Of a stretch of DNA of 47,869 bases, positions 1 through 8,064 are shown piece after piece (positions within the stretch are counted from its first letter, which is position 1; each line of letters begins with the position of its first letter). This DNA comes from an uncultured Campylobacter sp. (GTDB lineage Bacteria; Campylobacterota; Campylobacteria; Campylobacterales; Campylobacteraceae). Position numbers and translations under genes: made by a program. The notes under the pieces were generated by a model. That model saw only the letters and a list, made by a program, of their open reading frames with translations. It was not told the origin of the DNA and ran no database searches. The stretch covers positions 1 to 47,869 of the forward strand of contig NZ_CALIST010000049.1 in assembly GCF_938041645.1 (NCBI RefSeq). Reading direction: 5' to 3'.

Positions 1-827
1 TAGCAGTGCAACCGCTGGTCCAAAATCTGCGCCGTGTAATCCCGCACGGATCACACCCGCCCAAATTCCTACGCCGCACGCCGAGACTCATAATCTAATC
101 TCGCTACAAGATCGCTTGCGAAATAGTACAACATCCTTAGTCGCATAGCGTAGCCTTTGCTCACTGCGTGGTCGAGGTCCGTAGCTATAGTGCGAAATGG
201 CGTGGAATTCTTTGTTGCGCGGTCGAAGTTCTCAGCCCGCAAAAAGGCGCGGCATCCTCTATCGACGGTGCGAGTTTATAGTCTCTAACTCGCACCTTAA
301 AATTCCGCTTCAAACTCATTACTTAAAATTTCGTCTCAAAAAATCACGTATGAGAAATTCCGCTTTATCTTTACGGCTTAAAATTTCGTACGGATTACAC
401 CGAGCAAAATCTCGTCACTGCGCGACGTAATCTTAAAATTTCAGCGGTGAGCTCGCCGCATATTAAATTCTGCTTCATTATTACGACTTAAATTCTATCA
501 CAAGCCCGCAGATTTAAAATTTTACTTCAAACGACGCCGTGAAATTTCTACCCTCCTAGATACATATCTCGCGGTGCCTGCGCCGCTCGCACTTAGCGGC
601 GACGCTATATCTTTGCCGATAGCAACCCTCGCACAGGGCGCCTGCCACAGCCCATAGAAAATAAAGTGCGGCTCTTGCATAATCGCCGCCTCTAGAAATT
701 TTAAGCGACCGCAAAATTTTAAAATTTAAAAGCAGCCTGCGATTAAGCCGATTTTTATAAATTTGGATTTGCTTTGTAGCGGCGCAATCTATCGAGCAAG
801 GCGTAACTATAAGTTACGCAGCTAGCT
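1..827. other. Intergenic region without a convincing gene
   Basis: No open frame here looks like a protein. From about 280 on the DNA is made of repeated AAATTT-like words (for example at 297-303, 325-331, 383-389) separated by short GC-rich stretches, which is the usual intergenic style of this window. A reading frame at 197-430 translates to a basic, low-information peptide and I do not accept it. The leftmost 150 bases may hold the edge of a neighbouring gene but no start or family could be recognised. Confidence 0.5.
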
Positions 828-1244
828 TTACACCAGCTGCTTAAACATTTCGATCTGCTCCTTCGTAAGCTCGATCAAATCATCGTTTGCGTATTTAAGC
901 GATGTCTCCAGACTTGCGATGAGCTCCTTACGGACGAAGCCCACGCTAAAAAGCGTCGCCCAAAATCGCGCTCCGCTGCCCGTGTTTGGATCCTCCAAGA
1001 CCGCTCTGATCGCAGCTACCGCAGCAGCATCGTCCGCCGCGCCCAATACCTCGTCCACGAGTGGATATTCACCTGCGCCGTCGCCCTCATTTAGCGAGCG
1101 CAAAAGCGGCTCAAGCGCCTCGTCGCAGGGATTATCACGCAAAAATTCCCGTACCGCGCGAAACTCTGCCGCGAGCTGATCCGAAAGCTGCGCAGGCATC
1201 GGCTGATGAAGTCTCAAAAAGTCTAATGCCGTTTGCTTGTCCAT
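828..1244 (-). CDS. Conserved-looking small cytosolic protein, unknown function
   Basis: A 138-residue acidic, Ala/Leu-rich and probably all-helical protein with no signal peptide or membrane segment. The ATG at 1244 is preceded by AAAGGA at a good distance. The rhythm of short helices such as the LEPLLRSLNEG and AVAAIRAVLEDP stretches suggests a small helical-repeat fold, but I do not recognise the family. It stands alone: the next gene in the same direction, haoA, lies upstream and is separated from it by a strong terminator at 1446-1474. Coding character is supported by balanced amino acid use and the ribosome binding site; function is unknown. Confidence 0.65.
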   Translation of the reverse strand: MDKQTALDFLRLHQPMPAQLSDQLAAEFRAVREFLRDNPCDEALEPLLRSLNEGDGAGEYPLVDEVLGAADDAAAVAAIRAVLEDPNTGSGARFWATLFSVGFVRKELIASLETSLKYANDDLIELTKEQIEMFKQLV

Positions 1245-1445
1245 AAAATTCCTTTTAAATGATATGCGCGATTGTAGCTAATTTTGGATTGCAAAGAGAT
1301 AAATTTACTCTAATTTATCAGCTACTTCCGTCATAAATTCTCAATGATCTTAAATAATTAGACAGTGATTTTGTAGTGGCTTTTAGGGGCGATTTTCGAT
1401 GGGCTTTGCGGATTACGAAATAAAATTCTAAAATTTTATCCAAAT

Positions 1446-1474
1446 AAAAAAGCCCCCGCGAAGTGCAGGGGCTT
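1446..1474 (-). terminator. Rho-independent terminator of haoCA
   Basis: Read leftward, arms at 1474-1465 and 1459-1450 form a 10-bp GC-rich stem with one G-T pair and a 5-base ACTTC loop, followed directly by a run of T. It sits about 50 bases past the haoA stop codon. Confidence 0.85.
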
Positions 1475-1522
1475 ACAAGCTTGATCTGTTTGGTCTGGCA
1501 GAATTTAGCAGACTAAGAAGGA

Positions 1523-2923
1523 TTATTCCTCGATCTTGCCGGTTTTGATGCGGCGCTCGTAGATTTCGCGCATCTCTCTAATGTCGTTTTTGACCTCGAA
1601 TACGCCGTGCCAATGCGAATAATCAGGTCCGCCCATTAGCGCGCCTTGGCGCATTCTGCGACCCTCGTGATGCCACGAAGTGTAATAAATACGCTGGAAC
1701 GCATCCGCCCAAGGATCATCTTTTAGAAGTTTCTTTTCCTTAAGATCTTTTAGCATCTTAGTCGCTTCGTCGTTGTAAACGTTATATAGAAGTACCTGCT
1801 TATCGCCCACCTCAAAGAAATTATTCGTGTGGGTGCTTGCATGGCACTCTTTGCAGACTTGCTTCATCTCGGCACGCGCTGCCTCAGGACCGTTTAGATT
1901 ACCCGCCAAAGGATTGCCGACGTTTAACTTGCCGGTATTTAAAAACTCGCTTACCGCGGTCTCATTACCGCCGGTGCGTAGATTGCTCTTAGGCTGCCAC
2001 AAATTCCACTTCAAGCGTTGAGATACATTGTGAGTGGAGTTTAGATCGCCCACACCGCCGCTAATATGGCAGGTCGCGCATGTAGGGGCGCGGTAGTCAG
2101 GAACTGCCCAAGTACCAGGAGCGCTGTCAAATTTCCATTCATTGCCTTCGGCGTTAAATACGTGTCCGTGCATTGAGTTGTTGTAAATTTCGATATCCGG
2201 ATGATCAGGTCCTAAGTGGCAAGATGCGCAAGCAGCAGGCTTACGAGCTTCAGCAATCGAAAATTTATGACTCGAGTGGCATGATTTGCATCCGCCTACG
2301 CTACCGTCCGGATAAACCGTACCGATGCCGTAAACGGGCCAGGTCTCTTTGGTAGGCTTGTTATGCTCATCCATTTTAATGACGCTACCGTGGCATTGAG
2401 AGCAGCCGGTAATATCAGGCGCGTGTTTAAGATCAGGGATATCACGTCCTTCGTAGTGATACATTAGATCAACCATTCCTTTGTTGGCTTGCATCTGCAT
2501 AGCGCCTCTTGCGTGACCGCTGTTTTCAAACTCTTTAACCTCGTTACTGTGGCATTTGGCACAGGTTTTAGGGCTAACTAGCACCGAAATATGATTGTCT
2601 GTGTCTTTCGGATGCGGCTCTTTAGCTGCCATAGGGCTATCTGCTGGCTGCGAGTGGCAGTCGGTACAGCTAACGCCTACGTGAGCGTGGCGGCTCATCT
2701 TCCAATCCGCAACGACGCCCGGAGTTTTTTCGGCATGGCACTCGACGCAGCGTCTAGCTAGCGGCGTAAGCTGCCTATTTACCTTTAAATTCTTCGTAAG
2801 ACTAACGTTTACGGAATTGCTTACGTTCGCGTCCGACGCGGACATATTCGCATGCTGCGCGGGCATTTCTGCGAATGCAAACGATGCGATACAGGCTATT
2901 AAAATAGCGACTTTTTTTAGCAT
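1523..2923 (-). CDS. haoA: Octahaem cytochrome c, epsilonproteobacterial Hao type
   Basis: A periplasmic multihaem protein of 466 residues with an N-terminal signal peptide (residues 1-18, ending AFA). Eight CxxCH haem motifs are visible at residues 59, 86, 121, 174, 212, 232, 282 and 357, the count and order of the hydroxylamine oxidoreductase family; pentahaem NrfA is ruled out. In the family the fourth haem is catalytic. The enzymes known from Campylobacterota run in the reductive direction, turning nitrite or hydroxylamine into ammonium, and are thought to receive electrons from menaquinol through HaoC. The start ATG follows AAAGGAG, and haoC lies 10 bases upstream, so the two are co-transcribed. 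I could not decide by eye whether the tyrosine that crosslinks haem in nitrifier Hao is absent. Confidence 0.9.
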   Translation of the reverse strand: MLKKVAILIACIASFAFAEMPAQHANMSASDANVSNSVNVSLTKNLKVNRQLTPLARRCVECHAEKTPGVVADWKMSRHAHVGVSCTDCHSQPADSPMAAKEPHPKDTDNHISVLVSPKTCAKCHSNEVKEFENSGHARGAMQMQANKGMVDLMYHYEGRDIPDLKHAPDITGCSQCHGSVIKMDEHNKPTKETWPVYGIGTVYPDGSVGGCKSCHSSHKFSIAEARKPAACASCHLGPDHPDIEIYNNSMHGHVFNAEGNEWKFDSAPGTWAVPDYRAPTCATCHISGGVGDLNSTHNVSQRLKWNLWQPKSNLRTGGNETAVSEFLNTGKLNVGNPLAGNLNGPEAARAEMKQVCKECHASTHTNNFFEVGDKQVLLYNVYNDEATKMLKDLKEKKLLKDDPWADAFQRIYYTSWHHEGRRMRQGALMGGPDYSHWHGVFEVKNDIREMREIYERRIKTGKIEE

Positions 2924-2933
2924 TGCTTCTCCT

Positions 2934-3491
2934 TTACTTGGTTTTGTTATTTTCTCGGTTGTATTTATCCCAATATTTGGTAATCTCTATACCCATATTT
3001 TTGTGACCGACATTTTCGTGGCACTGCACGCAGGTTTTGCCGGTAGTGCCCGCGAAATAATCCCTATGCGCAAGCCAGGCTTTATTTACTTGATTATTTT
3101 GCTCTTTTAAATTTCGGTGGCAGCTTAGACAGCCGCTTTCATAAACGAAATGATTTCGCTCCTTGCGTTTTTCTTGCCAGTCGATCTTATCGGCATCGGT
3201 AAAGACCGTCTTGTAGACATCATTTGCGGAGGTTAGAGCTTTGGTCCAAAGATACATAAAGGTATTTTCATGAGAGACGTGACAGGCGACGCAATCGGCC
3301 TTGAAGCCTTGCGGGTTATTGCCGCCGTGAACGTCGTTGTGAAAGGCGTTTGCCATCGGCTGCATCGTATGACAGGATACGCAAAATTTATCGGTGCCCG
3401 TAAGGTGAACCATCTCTGCGATCCCAAGAGAAAGTATCATTCCTATAAGCACACAAGCGCCCACGAGCAGCACAAGAGTTTTCTTTTTCAT
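2934..3491 (-). CDS. haoC: NapC/NrfH-family tetrahaem quinol dehydrogenase, HaoC
   Basis: A 185-residue membrane-anchored cytochrome. One N-terminal transmembrane helix (about residues 5-25) is followed by four CxxCH motifs at residues 37, 67, 121 and 154. Length and layout match the NrfH/NapC family, which oxidises menaquinol in the inner membrane and hands electrons to a periplasmic cytochrome. Its tight linkage to the octahaem haoA identifies the partner. The ATG at 3491 is preceded by AAGGAAAC. It is the first gene of the unit, with a -10 box at 3560-3565. Confidence 0.9.
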   Translation of the reverse strand: MKKKTLVLLVGACVLIGMILSLGIAEMVHLTGTDKFCVSCHTMQPMANAFHNDVHGGNNPQGFKADCVACHVSHENTFMYLWTKALTSANDVYKTVFTDADKIDWQEKRKERNHFVYESGCLSCHRNLKEQNNQVNKAWLAHRDYFAGTTGKTCVQCHENVGHKNMGIEITKYWDKYNRENNKTK

Positions 3492-3559
3492 AGGTTTCCT
3501 TGATTTTAAAATTTCTTCGCAAAATTTTTAGTATTTGATAATTCGAAAAGTGGTATTTT

Positions 3560-3565
3560 ATTATA
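3560..3565 (-). promoter_or_regulatory. -10 box of haoCA
   Basis: Perfect TATAAT read leftward, about 70 bases before the haoC start, in an AT-rich stretch. No clear -35 box, as is normal for Campylobacter sigma-70 promoters. Confidence 0.6.
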
Positions 3566-3628
3566 AAAAGATTAAAAGCCGCTTATTTTCTAGCCTTTTG
3601 TTAAAATTTATTAAATGAAGATAAAATT

Positions 3629-3650
3629 TTAAACTAAGTTTTTAGTTTAA
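3629..3650. promoter_or_regulatory. Perfect inverted repeat in front of the fumarase promoter
   Basis: Nine-base arms TTAAACTAA (3629-3637) and TTAGTTTAA (3642-3650) surround a 4-base centre. The element ends 5 bases before the fumA -10 box, so it lies where RNA polymerase would sit and could be an operator. The binding protein is unknown. Confidence 0.45.
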
Positions 3651-3655
3651 CGGAA

Positions 3656-3661
3656 TATAAT
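3656..3661 (+). promoter_or_regulatory. -10 box of fumAB
   Basis: Perfect TATAAT 29 bases before the fumA start codon, followed by a strong AAGGAGAG ribosome binding site. Confidence 0.65.
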
Positions 3662-3690
3662 CCATTAAAATTTCAATATAAGGAGAGATC

Positions 3691-4536
3691 ATGAAAACGA
3701 TCCAAGCGGATGAAATTACCAAAGTAGTCAGCGAGCTTTGCAAAAAAGCCTGTTATCAAGTCACGCCCGATATGCGCGCAGCGTTTGAGAAAGCGCGCGA
3801 GAACGAGACTTCGCCTATCGGCAAAGATATCTTGGGCAAGCTCTTACAAAATGCCGATTTAGCGGCAAAAGAGGTCGCGCCGATCTGTCAAGATACCGGT
3901 ATGACGGTAGTTTTTGTCGAACTCGGTCAGGATGTGCATATCGAGGGCGGATATCTGGAGGATGCTATCAACGCAGGCGTCGCGGACGGCTACGTAGGCG
4001 GCTATCTGCGCAAATCCGTGGTCGCAGAGCCACTTTTTGAGCGCAAAAACACCACAAACAATACCCCTGCGGTCATCAATACCCGTATCGTCCCCGGAGA
4101 TAAACTTAAGATCAAAGTAGCCCCGAAGGGCTTCGGTAGCGAAAACAAATCGGTACTAAAAATGCTCGTTCCCGCAGACGGCATCGAGGGGGTAAAAAAA
4201 GTATTTTTAGAGGCGGTCAAATACGCAGGCCCTAACGCCTGTCCTCCTATGGTCGTAGGCGTCGGTATCGGCGGCACGATGGATAAGGCGGCGCTTTTAG
4301 CCAAGCAAGCCGCGGTTCGCTCGATCGACAGCAGAAATCCCGACGAGCGCTACGCCAAGCTAGAGGATGAGCTACTGGAGATGGCGCGCGCTACGGGCGT
4401 CGGTCCGCAGGGTTTGGGCGGCATAAATACCGCCGTTAAGGTCAATGTAGAGTGGTATCCGACCCACATAGCAGGGCTTCCGGTCGCCGTTAATATCAAC
4501 TGCCACGCGGCTCGCCATGCCGACGCTGAACTATAA
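3691..4536 (+). CDS. fumA: Fumarate hydratase class I, alpha subunit
   Basis: The 281-residue N-terminal half of an iron-sulfur fumarase or tartrate dehydratase-type hydro-lyase, which interconverts fumarate and malate. The three cysteines that hold the 4Fe-4S cluster are visible in CQDTG (C66), NACPP (C184) and NINCHAARH (C271). The beta subunit follows 10 bases later, as in other two-subunit enzymes. Tartrate dehydratase cannot be excluded from sequence alone. Fumarase fits an asaccharolytic organism that respires fumarate and carries DcuC nearby. Start ATG has the site AAGGAGAG. Confidence 0.9.
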   Translation: MKTIQADEITKVVSELCKKACYQVTPDMRAAFEKARENETSPIGKDILGKLLQNADLAAKEVAPICQDTGMTVVFVELGQDVHIEGGYLEDAINAGVADGYVGGYLRKSVVAEPLFERKNTTNNTPAVINTRIVPGDKLKIKVAPKGFGSENKSVLKMLVPADGIEGVKKVFLEAVKYAGPNACPPMVVGVGIGGTMDKAALLAKQAAVRSIDSRNPDERYAKLEDELLEMARATGVGPQGLGGINTAVKVNVEWYPTHIAGLPVAVNINCHAARHADAEL

Positions 4537-4546
4537 GGAGGAAATC

Positions 4547-5107
4547 ATGTCAGAAGTTAAAAGAATTACCGCACCTTTCGATAAAAGCGTAGTAAAAAGC
4601 CTAAAGGCGGGCGATAACGTCCTAATCAGTGGCACCATCATCGCAGCCCGCGACGCAGCGCACAAGGCTCTAACCGAAACCCTCGCTCGCGGCGAGAAGC
4701 TACCCGTAAACTTAGCCGGCGAGACGATATATTATCTGGGACCGACCCCCGCCAAACCGGGTCAAGCTATCGGCGCTGCAGGACCTACTACCAGCGGACG
4801 CATGGATAAATATACTCCTACGATGATAAACGAGGTAGGCATCAACGGCATGATCGGCAAGGGCTACCGCAGCGACGCCGTCGTCGAGGCGATGAAAAAA
4901 TCGGGCTGCGTCTATATGGTCGCTATCGGCGGCGCGGGCGCGCTAATCAGCCAAAGCATCAAAAAATACGAAGTGCTAGCCTACCCTGAGCTCGGTCCCG
5001 AGGCGGTCGCGAGGCTGACCGTCGAGGATTTCCCTGCTATCGTAGCGATCGATAGCGAGGGCAACAACTTCTACGAAGTCGGACAGGCGCCTTATAGAAA
5101 AATTTAA
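4547..5107 (+). CDS. fumB: Fumarate hydratase class I, beta subunit
   Basis: A 186-residue protein matching the C-terminal half of class I fumarases: KRITAPFD at the start, the GPTTSGRMDKYTP loop near residues 78-90, then GMIGKG. It completes the active site with the alpha subunit. I place the start at the ATG at 4547, which has a perfect AAGGAGG site spanning the stop of fumA; the frame extends upstream to 4517 but that part overlaps fumA and lacks a ribosome binding site. Together the two genes form a complete enzyme in one operon. Confidence 0.9.
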   Translation: MSEVKRITAPFDKSVVKSLKAGDNVLISGTIIAARDAAHKALTETLARGEKLPVNLAGETIYYLGPTPAKPGQAIGAAGPTTSGRMDKYTPTMINEVGINGMIGKGYRSDAVVEAMKKSGCVYMVAIGGAGALISQSIKKYEVLAYPELGPEAVARLTVEDFPAIVAIDSEGNNFYEVGQAPYRKI

Positions 5108-5488
5108 ATTTTGCTAGCGGCGTCCGCGCGGCGCTTTTTGCAGCGCGGGCGTCCGTAAATTTATCGGCGTTCGCTCGGGCGTCCTAAATTTCGCAGCATA
5201 ATCTGCGGCGTTTATTTTGCGAAATTTTACGCTGCCGCGCAGATGAAATTTTATAGCGAAATTTAAACGCGTTCGTAAAATTTTGTCTCCATTCGCGGCA
5301 CGGAATTTTTAAAATTTCGCGCCGCTTAAATTTCTACAGAAATTCCGCCTTCGCTCCATTTAAACAATCAGCCGCTAAAATTTAATCGCAAATTTATCCA
5401 AGTCTAAATTTTAAAATTCCGGCGCCATTCGTAAGCGAATTTAAAGCTCGCTAGCGCCATAATCGGATTTAAATTTTAGGAGGGGCGA
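5108..5488. other. AAATTT-rich intergenic spacer
   Basis: No gene seen. Alternates GC-rich pieces (such as 5115-5155) with AAATTT and AAAATTT words. A short GCGCT/AGCGC hairpin near 5130-5146 follows fumB but lacks a T tract, so I do not call it a terminator. Confidence 0.5.
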
Positions 5489-6517
5489 TTGAGCGCAAGC
5501 GAGCTGGAGCAGATCAGGCTGGGGCTTTTGTATAAGGCGAAAAGAAATACGATCTTCGCGGCGGCGTGCATGCTCGGCTACGGCGTGTTTTTGTTATACA
5601 AACTGCGCGACGGAGGAGAGATGATAGATTTGTTGCCGCTTATCGGATTATTCGCGGTTGTTCTTATAGTAGCCGTTTTGTGCGATGAAAGCTCCATAAA
5701 AGCTAAGATAATCTACGCTGCCTGCCTTTTTGCTATGAGCCTATTTCTAAATGATTTACAAAATCGCCCCACGATTTCCAAATATATCTTACTCGCGATT
5801 ATAATTTTAATCTTGGCTGCTTATAGCTTATTCGTATTATTTAGAGTCTTCAAACGAGATTATTCGATAAAATTTCGGCGCGCTTTTAAAGAGCACTATC
5901 TAATGCCTTATTTTAAAGCGTTCGGCTACCGATATGAAATTTCGGGCGATATCGATCCCGCCAAGCTTAAGCTCTCCGGGCTCTTTTTTCGACTAGATAA
6001 ATTTAAAGGCGGCAACGACAGGGTCTCGGGCGTTTATGACGGCGTGAAGTTCGCATTTTGCGACGTGAGCTTATTTAATAGATTTTCGGAAAGCGAAATC
6101 CTCGGCACCTTTTTCTACGCGGAATTTAACAAACGCATAAGTGCCAAAACCCTGATTTTTCCCGCTCGCGCCGGCGCGCCGAACACTCTCGGGCTAAAGA
6201 GGATCGATATGGACGATGCGGAGTTTAACGCCGCCTTCGCCGTGTATTCCGCGGACGCGGCGGGCGCGATGTATATTCTAACGCCCGCCTTTATGCGGAG
6301 ACTCTTGCGCTTCGCAGGCGCCGTAGCCGCGCCCGTTAGCCTTAGCTTTGCAGATAGCAAAATTTACATTTTCGTAAATACTGGGCGCGATAATTTCGAG
6401 CCGGACATCGACGAAAGCGTGCTACGCCGCAACCCCGCCGCGCAGCTCAAGCGCGAGCTTTCGAACTTTTTGGCGATTGTAAAAAACCTAAAACTAAACG
6501 AAAGAATTTGGAGCTAG
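5489..6517 (+). CDS. DUF3137-family membrane protein
   Basis: A 342-residue protein with four hydrophobic helices in the first 120 residues (about 20-37, 45-62, 70-87, 98-118) and a long soluble C-terminal part. The block around residues 245-265 (FAVYSADAAGAMYILTPAF) matches the signature of the DUF3137 family, whose function is not known. The start is a TTG at 5489, chosen because of the strong AGGAGGGG site just before it; no better start follows. It stands alone, with AAATTT-rich spacers on both sides. Confidence 0.75.
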   Translation: MSASELEQIRLGLLYKAKRNTIFAAACMLGYGVFLLYKLRDGGEMIDLLPLIGLFAVVLIVAVLCDESSIKAKIIYAACLFAMSLFLNDLQNRPTISKYILLAIIILILAAYSLFVLFRVFKRDYSIKFRRAFKEHYLMPYFKAFGYRYEISGDIDPAKLKLSGLFFRLDKFKGGNDRVSGVYDGVKFAFCDVSLFNRFSESEILGTFFYAEFNKRISAKTLIFPARAGAPNTLGLKRIDMDDAEFNAAFAVYSADAAGAMYILTPAFMRRLLRFAGAVAAPVSLSFADSKIYIFVNTGRDNFEPDIDESVLRRNPAAQLKRELSNFLAIVKNLKLNERIWS

Positions 6518-6872
6518 CGGGCGGCTCGCCGTGGCTTTGCGTGTCACAGCCTCGCGCACTATAGCTTCACACGCCGTGCTGCGGTTTCGCGTGCTTTGAA
6601 ATTTGAAATTTTAAAATTTTGCTTTTCGATTTCGTGCTTTGGAATTTTAAGGCGCGTAAAATTCCGCGCGTTTTGAAATTTAAAATTTTAATCCACATTG
6701 CGAAATTCTGCACCGTAAAATTTGAAATCCTGAAAATAAAATCCGCGCCTTGAAATTTTACGCTTTGAAATTTAGAATTTTAAAATTTCGCAGCCGAAAT
6801 CTTACGCGCCTGAAATTTGAAATTTTGTCGCGCCTTAAAATTTAGCGCACCCGCCAAGCATCACGGTACCCA
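6518..6872. other. AAATTT-saturated spacer between convergent genes
   Basis: No gene seen. About 350 bases built largely of AAATTT, AAAATTTT and GAAATTTT words with GC-rich inserts. It separates convergent genes but holds no clean terminator hairpin that I could identify. Confidence 0.5.
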
Positions 6873-7874
6873 TCAAAGCCCCTGCGCGCTAGAGGGCGCG
6901 ACTAACTCCTCTATAATTTTACCGGGCTCGCAATGAATTATTTTACTCTCTATCGTAAATTTTTCGCCGTCAAATTTAAAGTATTGATATTCATCGACAA
7001 GCTCGCCGTCTGGGTATTTATCGCTATATTTTACCTTAAGAGCGCCCAGTATGCCGTTTTCAAAGGTCAAAAACGTCCTTTTAGCGTATTTATTCTTTAT
7101 CTCGTCACTGCCGTCTAAATATGAAAAAAAATCATATTCTATGCCGAATCGAGCGGAGTCGTGCGGCGGCGGCACCAAAGAGCTCCTTTTAGAGCAGTCG
7201 CAATCTCCGCCGCATGAACGGACGTAGTGGAATATATTCGCTAGGTTTATACCCGCTTCGCTTGCTTCTACCGCCCAAAATTCGTCGTTTGTGAGCTTAG
7301 TAGAGCCCTTTGATCCTCCGTAAATAAGATATAGATTTTCTTTAACTTTAAAAACTTTTATCACTCGATCGCCGCCCCATGCGGTACCGACTGCCCAATC
7401 GCCGCAGGCGCAATCCCACCTGCCGCCAAGAACGCATTCTTGCATCTGCTGCGCACCTTTGTCTGCAAAATCCATAATGAAATTTTGCCCGCCGCTTACG
7501 TATTGATACGCTACGTAGCTCGCGCCCATCGTGCCGCCGGTGCTGATATCTACCGAATATGCCCGAAACTTGCCGTCCTGCGAGATCGCCATATTCGGGG
7601 CGAACCTCAAGGATTTTAAAATTTGAGGCGCTCTCTCGCCCGCGCTTTGCAAAAACTCCATAAACGCAGCCCTTAACCTAACGATGCTCTCGTAAGGCGT
7701 ACCATCGGGGCGATGCCTGGCTTCATCGATTTCTTTCAGCGCCGCGTCTAAATTTGCCGTTAAAATTTCTAGGTTTTGATCCTTTTGAGCGCTGTTTGCA
7801 CCTTCTGCCAAAGCGGGCGCTGCCTCGGCGAACATGAAGCTTAATAAGCACAAAAACGAGATTAAAATTTTCAA
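6873..7874 (-). CDS. Exported protein of unknown function, cysteine-bearing
   Basis: A 333-residue protein with a clear signal peptide (hydrophobic core residues 4-16, probable cleavage after APALA near residue 23). Cysteines cluster in two places, around GRWDCACGDW and SCGGDCDCSK, which suggests disulfides in the periplasm. I do not recognise the family. The start is a TTG at 7874 preceded by AAAGGA; the ATG just upstream is in another frame, and the TTG gives the intact signal peptide. No close partner: the unknown gene at 8065 points the same way but is about 190 bases upstream. Confidence 0.7.
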   Translation of the reverse strand: MKILISFLCLLSFMFAEAAPALAEGANSAQKDQNLEILTANLDAALKEIDEARHRPDGTPYESIVRLRAAFMEFLQSAGERAPQILKSLRFAPNMAISQDGKFRAYSVDISTGGTMGASYVAYQYVSGGQNFIMDFADKGAQQMQECVLGGRWDCACGDWAVGTAWGGDRVIKVFKVKENLYLIYGGSKGSTKLTNDEFWAVEASEAGINLANIFHYVRSCGGDCDCSKRSSLVPPPHDSARFGIEYDFFSYLDGSDEIKNKYAKRTFLTFENGILGALKVKYSDKYPDGELVDEYQYFKFDGEKFTIESKIIHCEPGKIIEELVAPSSAQGL

Positions 7875-8064
7875 GTCGCATCCTTTAAATCTTTGATTTT
7901 CGCTAGATTATAGCGCAAATTTGCGCCGCGCGAGATTTGGATTTAGAATTTGCGCCCTCAATTTAAAACCCGAATCCGCTCGCTGCGGAATTCTGCGAAA
8001 TTTAGAAATTTGAAATTCCTTGAAGTTGCAAAATTCCGCGAGGCTGCCGTTTGAAATTCGCCTT

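Noticed and set aside
1..130. Minus-strand stretch reading GVGIWAGVIRAGLHGADF, possibly the start of a gene leaving the window
   Set aside because: Too short, no convincing start codon or ribosome binding site, and no family recognised.
197..430. 77-codon open frame near the left edge
   Set aside because: Basic, serine/arginine-rich peptide produced by AAATTT-type spacer; no ribosome binding site or family.
1523..2923. Annotation of the octahaem protein as NrfA
   Set aside because: Eight CxxCH motifs and no CxxCK motif; NrfA has five haems.
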